A DNA stretch of 64,000 nt from Thraustochytrium sp. TN22 (GCA_013306675.1 JABLUY010000053.1:62001-126000), one strand, 5' to 3'. Positions 29,251-39,754 are shown, numbered from the stretch's first letter. Program-made: numbers and translations. Notes: a model not told the origin generated them from the sequence alone.

Positions 29251-29531
29251 CGTCCTCCCCTTCCTCGTGCTCCTCCTGTTCCTTCTCGTCGTCGTCCTCC
29301 AATTCCTTCTCCTCGTCCTCCTTCTCCTCGTCCTTCTCGTGGTCGTTCTCCTCCTCCTCCTCCGCTTCCTCCTCCTCCTCCTCGCTCCACCTCCTCCTCC
29401 TCCTCCCCTGCCCGTTCTCCGCGTGGCCCACGCCCAGCTCCTCGCCGCCTCGCGCCGCCGCGTCCGCGCGGGGACCGTCCCCCGTGACCGGTGTGCGTCC
29501 CGCCCGGCGCACACCCGCCGCTCCCCGCGGT

Positions 29532-29566
29532 CCCTACCCTAACCCTGCGGCCCAAGCGCTTGGGCC
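29532..29566. promoter_or_regulatory. Telo-box-like element plus 18-bp perfect palindrome upstream of uL15
   Basis: CCCTACCCTAACCCT (29,532-29,546) is a short telomere-type repeat. It is followed after two bases by GGCCCAAGCGCTTGGGCC (29,549-29,566), a perfect palindrome. It lies about 410 bp upstream of the uL15 start codon. Plant ribosomal-protein promoters pair a telo-box (AAACCCTAA) with TGGGCC/GGCCCA site II elements; both parts occur here, and the palindrome supplies a TGGGCC on each strand. Regulatory function is inferred. Confidence 0.55.
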
Positions 29567-29978
29567 ACTAAACCGGGTGGTGCGGCGCTCTTGCTTGCTT
29601 GGTCTCGGCCGCTGTGTGGCTTTCCTGGCTGCCAGGCCGGGCTTGGCGCGGCGGCGGCGGCGCGGGGCAGAGTGAATCGACTGCTCGCGAGGCGGGGTAG
29701 GTGCTGCGCGGGCGGCGGCGGCGGCGCGGCGCGGCGGCGCGGCCGGCGCGCGAGAGCGAGCGAGCGAGCGGGCCTGCCAGCGAGCGAGCCTGCCGGCGAG
29801 CGAGCGGCGACGGCCGGGACGCGCCAGGCGAGGCGAGGCGAGGCGGCGCGCGCGCGCGGAGCTCGCCGCGCGAGGCTCGGACGGGGAGAGGGACGCGCAG
29901 GAGCTGACGAGGAGGGAGGAGGAGCGGGAGACTGACGAGCGAGGACGCGGACGCAGAAGCAGGAGACCTACAGGAAGG

Positions 29979-30425
29979 ATGCCGTCCCGGCTCAGCAAGA
30001 ACCGCAAGAAGCGCGGCCATGTCTCGGCCGGCCACGGCCGCATCGGCAAGCACCGGTCGCACCCCGGTGGCCGCGGTAACGCTGGTGGCCAGCACCACCA
30101 CCGTACGCTCTTCGACAAGTTCCACCCGGGCTACTTCGGTAAGGTTGGTATGCGCCACTACCACCTCAAGAAGAACATCTACTACTGCCCGACCATCGGC
30201 CTCGACCGCCTGTGGAACCTCGTCCCGCGCGACGTGCTCGAGGCGGCCAAGTCCGATGACGGCAAGAAGGCTCCCGTCATTGACGTGACCGACCACGGCT
30301 ACTTCAAGGTCCTCGGCACTGGCCAGCTGCCCAAGGCCCCCGTGGTCGTCAAGGCGCGCTTCTTCAGCAAGGGCGCGGAGAAGAAGATCAAGGAGGCCGG
30401 CGGCGCTTGCATGCTCACTGCCTAA
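29979..30425 (+). CDS. RPL27A: 60S ribosomal protein uL15 (L27a/L28)
   Basis: Protein of 148 residues, the same length as the human protein. The sequence is unmistakable: [59 protein letters not shown], a central [13 protein letters not shown] and the C-terminal [31 protein letters not shown]. uL15 is a core protein of the large ribosomal subunit, binding 28S rRNA. Codon use is highly biased to G/C-ending codons (AAG, CGC, GGC), as expected for a highly expressed gene. It is intronless. The long upstream region contains a telo-box-like/palindrome element that may drive it. Confidence 0.99.
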   Translation: MPSRLSKNRKKRGHVSAGHGRIGKHRSHPGGRGNAGGQHHHRTLFDKFHPGYFGKVGMRHYHLKKNIYYCPTIGLDRLWNLVPRDVLEAAKSDDGKKAPVIDVTDHGYFKVLGTGQLPKAPVVVKARFFSKGAEKKIKEAGGACMLTA

Positions 30426-30950
30426 ACCGCGACTATTGCTTTCCTGTGACCCCTTTCCATTCATTCATCCACCCATACCGAGCGCTGTCTTGTCGTAGTG
30501 TGCGAGTGTGCGTGCGTGGCGTGGCGCATACAAGACTTTGTGGTTGCTGCCTGCTGCAGCGCGCACACGATGTTTTGTTTGCGGCTCGCATCTGCGGCAC
30601 GCACACGATGTCTTGTCTTGCCCCCATACACGAGCCAGGGCGACAGGTAGCTCGCATGCTTGCAGTCTTCGCTGCGGCACGCACAAGAGGTCTTGTGCTC
30701 CTCCATGTGCACGAGCCAGAGCGCCAGGCATGCGATTGTCTTTAAAATGCAAGGGGCTCGAGTTCATGCGCTTGCAGTCTGCGCCTTTGTTGCGGTCGTT
30801 TTGCAGTACATGGTCGATCTCCACGTGCCGGTCCCTAAATATGGGACCCGCGCCGCGCGGCTTCGACCTTGCCGAGGTTCGTCAAACACGCAAAACCGTT
30901 CTGCCACAGCGCGCTCGGCGCGGCGTCCTGGGCAACGGCGCGGGGGGGCG
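30426..30950. other. 3' flank of uL15 with degenerate tandem repeats
   Basis: About 525 bp, lower in GC than its surroundings. It contains two diverged tandem copies of a roughly 77-bp unit, plus a partial copy, each starting at CGCACACGATG-like sequence (30,560, 30,600, 30,680) and including ACACGAGCCAG. No gene is seen; the end holds the APC10 promoter. Confidence 0.55.
30553..30745. repeat. Degenerate ~77-bp tandem repeat
   Basis: Copies at about 30,593-30,670 and 30,671-30,745 with a truncated copy at 30,553-30,592. All share the sequence GCGGCACGCACA...GTCTTGT...ACGAGCCAG. The copies are visibly diverged, so the duplication is not recent. Confidence 0.7.
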
Positions 30951-31782
30951 ATGGCGACGCCGCAGAGTCAGCGGGCGTCCGCCGAGGCGCGGCCGCCGCA
31001 GACGCCTGTCGCGGCGCTCAAACGACTCAGCGAAACGGAGAAGCGCGAGATTGGCGACGAGGTGGGTGTCTTGAACAAACTTGCCCTTTTTCGCGTCCAG
31101 CAAGCAAGCAACCAAGCAACCAAGCAGAGAGATCGACTGGCTGGCTGACTGGATGACTGACGGACACTGACTGGCATCGTTGGCTCTCGCGCACAGGCGG
31201 TCTGGTCGCTGTCCACGGCCAAGCCGGGCAACGGTGTCGAGCAGCTGCGCGACAACAACTATGACTCGTAGGTTCTCTCGCTTGTCTAGCTAGCTAGGCC
31301 TTGTCTAACAGCAAGACTCCGCTTTCGTGCATGCACGCGGCACGTGCTACAGGTACTGGCAGTCGGACGGCCAGCAGCCGCACCTCATCAACATCCAGTT
31401 CCACAAGAAGATGAGCATCGCCGAGGTGGCGCTGTACCTGGACTTCAAGCTGGACGAGAGCTACACGCCCAAGAAGATTAGTCTCAAGGCGGGCACCACC
31501 TTCCACGACCTGGAGAAGGTGTACACGCTGGAGCTGACGGAGCCCCAGGGCTGGACGCACATCCCGTTGGGGCAGATCGTGAACCACGGGGGCCAGGGCG
31601 TGCTGCGCACCTTCTTCCTGCAGATCGAGATCCTCGCCATGCACCAGAACGGCCGCGACACGCACATTCGCCAGGTGAAGATTTATGGTACGCGGCAGAC
31701 GGCCGCGCACCGCATGCTGCACGCGGCCTCGGAGGGTGGGTTCTCGACGGTGGACTTTTCGCAGTTCTCTTGCGTGCGATGA
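30951..31782 (+). CDS. APC10: APC10/DOC1, anaphase-promoting complex subunit (three exons)
   Basis: Spliced gene: exons 30951-31061, 31197-31267 and 31353-31782, giving 612 nt and 203 residues. Both introns follow GT-AG (GTGGGT...CACAG, 135 bp; GTAGGT...TACAG, 85 bp), and the joins restore the family sequence: EIGDE|AVWSLSTAKPGNGVEQLRDNNYDS|YWQSDGQQPHLINIQF. The DOC-domain beta sandwich follows, with SYTPKKISLKAGTTFHDL, ELTEPQGWTHIPL and the very conserved HQNGRDTHIRQVKIYG. APC10 is a co-activator subunit of the APC/C ubiquitin ligase that helps bind D-box substrates in mitosis. The usual C-terminal Ile-Arg tail, which docks on Cdc27, is represented by SCVR, a slight variant. This is the only gene in the window where I can see introns. 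Confidence 0.96.
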
Positions 31783-31961
31783 AAAATGTACAAAGCCAAA
31801 CCAAAGTTGCAAGCAAAATGAGCTCGACGGTCAGCCAGCCGCGCTTGTCGCGCGCGCTACAGACACCGCGCGCCGCCAGACCATCCGATCAGAGATGAAA
31901 AAGGATCAGATCATGGGTTGATGTAAACAAATGAGGGCAGTGTCAGAGTGCGCGTCTTGAC

Positions 31962-34900
31962 TCATAAAGACGCGGCGGAGGTGGAAAAGTTGACGGTGAC
32001 ATCGCTGCGGTCGCCCGCTGCCACAGCGAGCGAATACTTGACAATTTCGGGCGAGATGGCGAGCGCGCGCGAGAGGTTGCGCACATCGGCGTCAGAAAAC
32101 GTAGTGAGCGAGTCGGGCGCCAGGCTCTGCACGAGGGCCACGGAGGCGGCCTCGAGGAGGCAGCAGCTCGAATCAAAGTTGCTGGGTGCCAGCATGGGCT
32201 CGGCCGGCACGGTGGCACGCTCGAGCCAGGGGTGCGCAAGGAGCTCGCGCGCGGACGGGCGCTCGGCGGGGTCCATGGCGAGAGCCTTGGCGACAAAGTC
32301 CTGGAAGTCGAGCGAGAAGTGGATGCGGCCCAGGGTGGTCCAGCCAGAGCCGGCCGGCGCGCAGACCTTGGCGTCGGTCGGGAGCGCGACGGGCGCCTTG
32401 TCAAGACGATCGAGCATCTGCCAGTACAGCGTCTGGCCACCGCCACTGTCGGCCGGCACGTCCATGGGGAAGCGGCCGTAGACCATGGTGAGCAATGTCA
32501 TGCCAAAGGCCCACACGTCGCTGGCGTGCGAGGCGGGCCGTCCGCGCAGGCGTTCAGGGCTCATGTACTTGAGGGTGCCGGCCACCTTGTCGCCGTCCTT
32601 GTTGCGGTACGCCGCCTCGCTCTCGCACAGACCAAAGTCGGCCAGCGCGACGCGGCCGGTGCCCGAGACCAGCACATTGGCCGGCTTGACGTCCAAGTGC
32701 AGCAGCCCAAGGTCCGCAAGCACGGCCAGGGCCTGGAGCACATCGCGCGCCACCTGCGCCAGCATGCGCTCGTTGCAGATGCCGCGAATCTCCACCTCGC
32801 CGGGCCCAGCGGGCGTCGACGTGGACGCCGCGGCCGACGTGGAGCTTGCCTCCAGGGTCGCCGGCGCGCAGTCCAGGAGGGACTTGCCCGAGGACGTGCG
32901 CGCGGCGCTGGCGGCGGCGCGCTGCGCCGCGGCCGAGGACAGAATGGTGCGCAGCTTGAAGCTGACGTCCTCCTGCGAACGGCGCAGCGCGCGCGGCTTG
33001 CGCAGGTCCTCGAGCACGTCCTGCAGCGAGCCGCCGGACTCAAAGTCGAGCACGACGGCGATGCGCTGCGCATCCGTGTCCAGATACGCGTTGCGCATGC
33101 CCACAATTTCACAGTGGTCCTCGGCGTTGAGGCCGACCGCGTCCCGGAGGTGGCGGCCGACGGTGTGCAGCGCGTGCACCTCGCGCGTGATGAGCGACTC
33201 GTTGGTGAGCGAGATCTCCTTGACCGCCACGAGCTCCAAGTTGCGCTTGTCGAGCGCCACAAAGACCGTGCCACTGACGCCCGTGCCCAGTACGCCGAGT
33301 CGCACGAGGTCATCCTGCGTCGGTCCCTCCGGCGCGGCCTCTGCGCCGGCCGCCGAGAGCGCGCTGTCTGGTTCCGATGTGATGGTGTAGCCGCTTGGGG
33401 AGAAGTGGATGCCGTCCAGGACCATGTGCTCCATGCTCCAAGGCCGCGAGCGCGCAGCTTGCGCTGGGTTGCTCGTGTCGATGGCGACGGCGCCGGGTGA
33501 CGGCAGGTTGCCCATGGGCGAGGTGACCATCATGGGCCAGCCCAGGGCATCCGGGCTGGCCACCACGGTCCGCTTGCGCCGCGTCAGGGGCAGCGTAGGC
33601 GTCCGCGGCGACATCATCTCCTCGGGCGTCTCGCGGCCGTCCACCTTGTACGGCGGTCCGTCACTACTGGTGCGCCTGCCGAGGCCGAGGCCGAAGCCGA
33701 GGCCGCCGCTGGCTCCGCTCGGGTACCGCGGCGGGTACGCCGTCATGGGCGCCGGGGCGATCATGGAGCCGAGTCGAACGCCTTCCTCCATCTCATCGCC
33801 ACCTACGTCCGCGTCGGCGCCACCGCCACCGCCACCGCCTGCGCCGGCCCCGGCCGGGCCCGACATGGCACCGGCCATGGTCGGGGTAAAGGCGTGGCCC
33901 TCGTAGTACGGCACATTGTGCCAAGACTCCTGCTGGTGCTGACGCTGCAGTTGCTGCTGGCGCTGGAGCGCCGAGGAATTCTTGGCGATGAGGCGCGCCT
34001 CGACGTCGGCGTTGCTGCGCGACTGGTAGGCCGAGTGCGAGCTGGAGGCGGGCGCCGTGCGGTGGTAAAAGTTCCGGCGAAGTTTGACACGCATCTCGTC
34101 CTCGCGGTCCGGGTACTGGCTGAGGTGCAGCGCGTCGTAGATGGTGAATATGACAAAGGCCGCAAGCTCCAGCGCAATGATGGCCCAGAGCGCGCCCGTG
34201 TAGCCGCGGCGCGCAGACTGGTTTTGACCCGAGGAAGTCCAGAGCATGGCGCCGATGCAAATGGCAATCAGGTTGGCCTGCGTGAGCGAGGCAAAGGCCG
34301 CGTCGAAGCGGTTACGGTAGGGCTGGATGAACTGCAGAAAGAATTCCGACATGATGCAGCCGACGAGCGCGAAGGCAATCTGCACGAAGCCGAGCTCGAA
34401 GGCGTTCTCGACGTTGGTGTCGTCGCCGTCGACCACCGAGGTGGGCCCGGGCCGCAGCGCGACGATGCCAGCGATGATGACATACTTGCGCGCGAAGTCA
34501 AAGGTCTCAAACCAGTAGGCGCGGTTCGTGTAGGGCTTGTGCAGGTACGAGATGGCACGTGCCTGCTCGATCTCCTCGAGGTCCCAGAGCGCCTTGCGCA
34601 GGAGCTCGCGCATGCGCCAGGTCGGCACAGCGAGCGCCAACAGGCCGCCGCAGACGACCACCGCCAGGATAATAGTGGCATAGACCAGCCAGCCCGTATA
34701 CACGGCACCGCTGCAGTAGGTGGCGTAGCTAATGGTGAGCACGCGCGCGCTGTCAACGTCGGCGCACATGTAGGTGGCCAGGCAGGTGTAGAGCGCAAAG
34801 GGCGTCGTGAGCACGAGCACAAAGTAGATCCAGGAGATGAGGCGGTCGCGCACGACCTTGAAGTCAGTCACCGCGAGGAGGCGGCGCGCGAGCCAGACGG

Positions 34901-37900
34901 CCGCGCCCAGGCCGGCCAGCCAGAGCAGGCTCGGCAGCGTGTAGAGCAAGAGCCATCCGTAGTGCGAGGCGCGCACGAGGCAGGAGACCGGCAGCAGGTT
35001 GCGGCCGCGCATGGCATCAATCATGGGCATCTCGTCCGCCACGAAGAAAATAGCGATGCACAGGTACACCTGCACGAAGCCCAGGCCGATGCGCGCCTTG
35101 GTGGCGCCGCAGCGCGAGGTGAGCGAGCTGAGCGCGCGCATGCGCTGCATAAGGAGGAAGGACGCGTTGCGCGGCCGGATGCGCGCCGCATTCAGCGAGG
35201 TCTCCAGGTCGGGTGCCTGCGGCGGCCGCAGCTTGCGGCCCACCACGCAGGCGAGCGGCGTCAAGGCGAGCAGGACGATGACGATGCTGAGCGCCGCCAC
35301 GCTAGTCTGTTGCTGCTGGACGAGCGAGCTCGTGCAGGCAGTGCAGACGTTCGCGCCGCCCTGGCGCACGACACCATAGCCCGAGCGGCACTGGGAGCAC
35401 ATGACGCCCTTGTGGTTGGGGGCGCAAAACTGGCGTCCATTGGTGCGAGACGGCGCGCAGAAGCCGTCCTCGCACTCGTAGATGCTGAGACTGTACTTGT
35501 TGGCGCGCCAGTAGCCGTCTTGCAGCTCCATGTTGCCGAGCGTGGTGCCGGCCTGCGAGCAATTCATCACGCTCTGGCAGCTCTTCACGACGACGTCGCC
35601 GGAACAGTCCGTGGCGTTCTCCTCATAGCACACCTGATAGTACCCTGGGCGCGCGATGGTGCAGTCCGTCGACGCGGCGGCGCCCTCGACGGGCGACATG
35701 GTTCCCGTGGCGCAGAGTGCGCACACGAGCATCTCCGACGTGCTGTAGGTGTTGTTGGGGCAGGTCTCGCACTGCGAGCGCCCGGTGGTCTCGTTGACCG
35801 CCTGCACAACGCCCTTGCCGGCGGCGCAAGCGCGCAGGCTCAGGTAGGCGCCGATGGTGCTGGTAAAGATGTTCTGCACGTTGCCGCTGCGGTTCTCCGC
35901 GACGCGCGCCGTGTACACCGCGGCGTTGTCGCCCTGCAGCAGGTAGTACCGCAGGTCCACCGAGCCCGATGTGGGCACCGGCTTCTTGTACAGCACCTCG
36001 CCCGAGTACATGTCAGAAAGCTCCCAGAAGGCGTTGTCCAGTGGGTGCGAGACGCCGCTGCTGCTCGCCAGCTCGCGGCGGCGGCTCGACGATGGGAACT
36101 CGAGCTCCAAACTCGCGTCGCTGGTGGCCACTAGGGAGACGCCCGTGGGCCGCACGCCGCTCGTGGACTCCGAGCTGAAGTCCGCCAGAACCCGGTTCGG
36201 CCTGGCCTGGCGGACTGCAAAGGCCGCCACCGACGCCGACGCCGTGTAGGCGGTATAGTCCGCGATGGGCGCCACGGCCGCATATGCCGTGGCGTTCGAG
36301 TCCATGGGCAGCACGAAACAGCAGGCCGCCGTCGTCGTGGATGCCTCAATGGACACGCGGAAGCCGAACTCGTCCGTGTCGGCCCAGGGCGACCCGGACT
36401 GGGCCACGTCCGCCGAAAGCTGCGCGCACCCCGTACACGACTCGTAGGCGGCCCAGGTCTCGAGCGCAGCCTTGGACCGGCTCGCCGGTACGTTCAGGGC
36501 GAGCACGTTGGCCTCGCGCACCGACCACTGCACCGTGAGCGTGTCGGCGCCGAAGACGAAGTCGTCGATGCTGGCAAAGGCGCCGCTGTCGCTGCAGGGC
36601 GCGCCTGCGATGTCCGCCATCATGAGCTCCAGCTGCGAGGATGACCGGTTGTATCGGCACGACCAGTAGGCGCCCAACGTGTAGGCGTCCGAAGTGAGCA
36701 ACTCCCAGGCGGCCGAGAGCGTGGCGCACGAGCACGTCATGGCGTTCTCGCCAAAGCGCAAGAGCGGCAGCTCGCTCGGAGCAGACCACCATAGCGGCGC
36801 ATTCAGGGCGATGAGCGTCTCGTTGTTGTTGTCGTCGGCGCCCGCCACCGCTACGCGAACGTCCGAGTCGTACTCGTCGTCTTCTAAGCTGCCGACGAGC
36901 GCGAGCGCGGCCAGCGAATTACCGTAGGCGTCCACGGCCGCGTACTCGTCGAGAGCAAAGTAATATGTGCCATTGAGCGCGTTGTGGCTCATGTTGGCCA
37001 TCGGGACGCGCGTGGAGACGGCGGCCGGGACGGCGTCGGTGAGCGCATTGCGACTCACGTCCAGCTCGTACAGAAATGGGAGATCCGCGAGCTGCGCCGG
37101 CACGCCGCCGGTGAGGCTGCAGTTGGCCAACTGCAGGTACCGCAGCGGAAAGAGCGAGGTCAGGTTGGTCGACTGCATCAGGCTGCCAACCACGTCGGCA
37201 AGCGGCTCGGCGTCCAGCCCGGGTGCGTCGCGCACGGAGACCACCTCAAGACGCGCGAGCGAGGCGAGCGCACCGGCCAACGAGCCGCGCAGGCCGCCGC
37301 CGCGCAGAGCAAGTGCCACGAGGCGCTGGAGCCCTGTGAGGTGCAGGGAGCCAACGTCCAGCTCGTCGCGCGCCGCCGGGACTTCGATCTCGAGCTCCTC
37401 GAGATTGCTGAGGCTCGTCAGGTTGACGGTCGCGTTGGCCGCGACGGTCGAGGTGATGAGCGCCATGTCGCGCACGCGCAGCGCCAGCAGACCGGGCGCC
37501 AGGCTGACCAGCTCGTTGAGGTCGAGATCGAAGCCGACGAGCGCCTCCAGGTCAAGTTCCGACAGCGTCTCCATGCCGCGGCGGCTCACGGCGCGGCGCA
37601 GGTCATCGATGGTCTCCAGGCCGCCCACGCCGGCGAGCCGGAGCGCCCGCAGGCTGGGCAGCGCCTTGTTGCAGAGGTCGGCGTCCGGCGCTGCGACCAC
37701 GTCGGCGAGACTCTGCACGTCTAACTCCACGACACGCTTGTACGTCACGTAGCTTGACTCGAGCGCGCCCAGCAGAAGATCGCAGAACGACGGCGTGTTC
37801 ACCGTCACGAACGCCAGGCTATAGTCCTTGCCACTCCGCGAGACGTCGGCCAGCGCCGCATCCATGGCGTCTGCCAGCTTGTACTCGCACACAGGCGCGC

Positions 37901-38168
37901 CGCTGTGGCAGGTGTCCGTGCACGTGATCCCGATCACGGTCTCGTCCTCGCTCCTCTCCGCCGCGGCGCACGTCCACGGCCCGTATGAGGCCGAGGTCGT
38001 GGCCACGGCATCATAGCTGAGCCCCTCGGCAAGGCCGACCACGCTCGCCACGGCCGCCAGCGTCGCCGCCAGCGTCGCGGCCGCCAGCGCCGTCCGCGTC
38101 GCCCCCGCGGCCCTCCGCCTCGCGCGCCGGCGCGGCGCCCGCGGCGCCATCATCGCCGCGCCCGGCAT
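31962..38168 (-). CDS. LRR / multi-transmembrane / protein kinase receptor
   Basis: Protein of 2,068 residues from the Met at 38168 (MPGAAMMAPRAPRRR). A signal-anchor-like hydrophobic segment lies at 20-45. The ectodomain has leucine-rich repeats (about 140-440, for example LQLANCSLTGGVPAQLADLPFLYELDVSRNALT), then a cysteine-rich part with a TNFR/GCC2-like motif (CPNNTYSTSEMLVCALCATGTMSPVEGAAASTDC). About nine hydrophobic segments follow (about 950-1350), including FDFARKYVIIAGI and FFLQFIQPYRNRFD, similar to polytopic domains of protist receptor-like proteins. After a Gly/Pro-rich linker comes a kinase domain (about 1620-1980): LGTGVSGTVF, VAVKEI, HLDVKPANVLV (catalytic loop with Leu-Asp), DFG, SPERLRG and DVWAFGMTLLTMVYG. 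All catalytic residues are present, and the HLDVKPAN form resembles STE/MAPKK kinases. Likely a membrane sensor with an intracellular kinase. Confidence 0.88.
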   Translation of the reverse strand: MPGAAMMAPRAPRRRARRRAAGATRTALAAATLAATLAAVASVVGLAEGLSYDAVATTSASYGPWTCAAAERSEDETVIGITCTDTCHSGAPVCEYKLADAMDAALADVSRSGKDYSLAFVTVNTPSFCDLLLGALESSYVTYKRVVELDVQSLADVVAAPDADLCNKALPSLRALRLAGVGGLETIDDLRRAVSRRGMETLSELDLEALVGFDLDLNELVSLAPGLLALRVRDMALITSTVAANATVNLTSLSNLEELEIEVPAARDELDVGSLHLTGLQRLVALALRGGGLRGSLAGALASLARLEVVSVRDAPGLDAEPLADVVGSLMQSTNLTSLFPLRYLQLANCSLTGGVPAQLADLPFLYELDVSRNALTDAVPAAVSTRVPMANMSHNALNGTYYFALDEYAAVDAYGNSLAALALVGSLEDDEYDSDVRVAVAGADDNNNETLIALNAPLWWSAPSELPLLRFGENAMTCSCATLSAAWELLTSDAYTLGAYWSCRYNRSSSQLELMMADIAGAPCSDSGAFASIDDFVFGADTLTVQWSVREANVLALNVPASRSKAALETWAAYESCTGCAQLSADVAQSGSPWADTDEFGFRVSIEASTTTAACCFVLPMDSNATAYAAVAPIADYTAYTASASVAAFAVRQARPNRVLADFSSESTSGVRPTGVSLVATSDASLELEFPSSSRRRELASSSGVSHPLDNAFWELSDMYSGEVLYKKPVPTSGSVDLRYYLLQGDNAAVYTARVAENRSGNVQNIFTSTIGAYLSLRACAAGKGVVQAVNETTGRSQCETCPNNTYSTSEMLVCALCATGTMSPVEGAAASTDCTIARPGYYQVCYEENATDCSGDVVVKSCQSVMNCSQAGTTLGNMELQDGYWRANKYSLSIYECEDGFCAPSRTNGRQFCAPNHKGVMCSQCRSGYGVVRQGGANVCTACTSSLVQQQQTSVAALSIVIVLLALTPLACVVGRKLRPPQAPDLETSLNAARIRPRNASFLLMQRMRALSSLTSRCGATKARIGLGFVQVYLCIAIFFVADEMPMIDAMRGRNLLPVSCLVRASHYGWLLLYTLPSLLWLAGLGAAVWLARRLLAVTDFKVVRDRLISWIYFVLVLTTPFALYTCLATYMCADVDSARVLTISYATYCSGAVYTGWLVYATIILAVVVCGGLLALAVPTWRMRELLRKALWDLEEIEQARAISYLHKPYTNRAYWFETFDFARKYVIIAGIVALRPGPTSVVDGDDTNVENAFELGFVQIAFALVGCIMSEFFLQFIQPYRNRFDAAFASLTQANLIAICIGAMLWTSSGQNQSARRGYTGALWAIIALELAAFVIFTIYDALHLSQYPDREDEMRVKLRRNFYHRTAPASSSHSAYQSRSNADVEARLIAKNSSALQRQQQLQRQHQQESWHNVPYYEGHAFTPTMAGAMSGPAGAGAGGGGGGGADADVGGDEMEEGVRLGSMIAPAPMTAYPPRYPSGASGGLGFGLGLGRRTSSDGPPYKVDGRETPEEMMSPRTPTLPLTRRKRTVVASPDALGWPMMVTSPMGNLPSPGAVAIDTSNPAQAARSRPWSMEHMVLDGIHFSPSGYTITSEPDSALSAAGAEAAPEGPTQDDLVRLGVLGTGVSGTVFVALDKRNLELVAVKEISLTNESLITREVHALHTVGRHLRDAVGLNAEDHCEIVGMRNAYLDTDAQRIAVVLDFESGGSLQDVLEDLRKPRALRRSQEDVSFKLRTILSSAAAQRAAASAARTSSGKSLLDCAPATLEASSTSAAASTSTPAGPGEVEIRGICNERMLAQVARDVLQALAVLADLGLLHLDVKPANVLVSGTGRVALADFGLCESEAAYRNKDGDKVAGTLKYMSPERLRGRPASHASDVWAFGMTLLTMVYGRFPMDVPADSGGGQTLYWQMLDRLDKAPVALPTDAKVCAPAGSGWTTLGRIHFSLDFQDFVAKALAMDPAERPSARELLAHPWLERATVPAEPMLAPSNFDSSCCLLEAASVALVQSLAPDSLTTFSDADVRNLSRALAISPEIVKYSLAVAAGDRSDVTVNFSTSAASL

Positions 38169-39754
38169 CGGTCCTGCCGGGCGCGGCGCGGTGAGGCGGG
38201 CCGTGGCCGTGGCCGGCGACGGCGCGGGGGCGCGTTGCGGCGCGTCGAGCTTGTCGGAGTTCGCGCGGCGACGCGGCCGCGGCGCTCCGGTCGCGGGAGG
38301 GAAGGAGAAGGACTCTGAAGGACTCGGACCCGGAGAGAGCCTGGAGGGACTCGGAGGGAGGGAGAGGGAGAGAGAGAGAGAGAGAAAGAAGCCTTGCGTT
38401 GCCTTGCGCGCACGACCTCGCCGGCCGGTGGCTCCCGCGCCGCCGCCGCCTCGGGCCCCCGTCGCGCCGAGCCCCGCTCGCTTGCTTACTTGACGAGGCG
38501 GCGCCCCGCCGCGAGACGTCGCTCTCCCTGCCCGCTCGCTCGCCAACGGAGCGCAGGGCGGCGCGGCGCGGCGCGGCGCAGCGCGGCGCAGCGCCTCGGT
38601 CTGTCCGCGGGGCGAGCCTTGAGCCGCGCTTGGTCGACGCCGCAGCGACCTCGGGCTCGAGCGCGAGGAGCGAGGAGCGAGAGGCGGCGTCGCTTCCCGC
38701 TGTCTTGTCTTGTCTTGTCTTGTCTTGTCTTGTCTTGACAAGGAGCCCAGGCGTTCGCTGCGACGGCGCCGAACGCGCGGCGCCGGCCTGAGCGCCGCGA
38801 GCGGGCGGCCACGGGCGAGCGACGTGGACGCCGAGCCGGCCTGAGCCGTGGCCGCGCGCGCGTGCGTGCGCGCGCCGCCGCGGCCCGTCACCGCGCGCGC
38901 CCGCGGCGCCCGCGCGCTTGGTCGGGGTTCGCGATTTGAATTTGAATTCGAAATCGATCCCTCATCAGCCCGCCAGAGCTGCAGCCAGCCGGATGGACCC
39001 AAACGGGCTTGGCGAGAAGGCTGCCTGGCTGCGCGGTGCGGCGGCGCGGCACGCTCCTGGCAGCGGATTCCCCGCGCGGGATGCGGCAGCTGCGGCACAC
39101 GCGTAAATCAGCGCGTGGCTCAAAAACTTGGCGTTGAGGCCGACTAGCTAGCTAGAGAGCTTGAGAGCCTCGACGCCGAAGCCTGAGGTGGCGATGGATC
39201 CGTGATTCCGTGGCCGGTCTTCTTGTATCGCCGGAGACAGCGAGGACGTGCGGCGGTGGCGCTCCTTCGTGGCGCCAGTGGCGGACGCCGTGCTGCACTG
39301 GCAGTGCAGTGCAGTGCCAATGGCATGGCTGACTGGCTGGTGCGCCGTGGTGACGGCGTGGTCCAAGTCAAGGCCCGGGTCCGGACCTCGTCCAAGTCAA
39401 GGCCCGGGTCCTCGGACCCGTTCTTCCAATGCCAGGGGCCCGGATTCTTCAATCTCATCAACCATGGAGCCGCGGCCCGCGGCCAGCGCCGCAGCGGCCA
39501 CGGGTTGTTGTTGAAGAACGGGGGCTTTTCGTAGCCGCCAGCCGCTGTAGCCAGCCGCTACGGCGTCCAGCGCGTTGTGCCACCGCCGCGGGCTACTAGG
39601 CCAGACCGACCGGCCGGCTGGCTGGGCGCCAAGGTGACCGCCGCAGCGGCACCGAAGCGGGACTTGTGGTGAGAGGCAGGCAGACTCGGACAAGCAGACA
39701 AGCAAAAACGAGGCCACGGCCGTACCGGTCTGGTACCGCAAGTACGCCAAGAAG
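38169..39754. other. Divergent intergenic region with TTGTC microsatellite
   Basis: About 1.6 kb between the receptor kinase gene (minus) and the TIR-like/TPR gene (plus). It contains a GAGA run (38,366-38,387), a (TGTCT)n run (38,701-38,738), CTAGCTAGCTAG (39,144-39,155), and TCCAAGTCAAGGCCCGGGTCC in duplicate near 39,360-39,415. No gene seen. Confidence 0.5.
38701..38738. repeat. TGTCT pentanucleotide microsatellite
   Basis: Seven consecutive TGTCT units ending in TTGACAAGG, in the 5' region of the receptor kinase gene. Confidence 0.9.

Noticed and set aside
29532-29546. Telomere end or interstitial telomere
   Set aside because: Only about two and a half repeat units, directly in front of a ribosomal protein gene; read as a promoter element instead.
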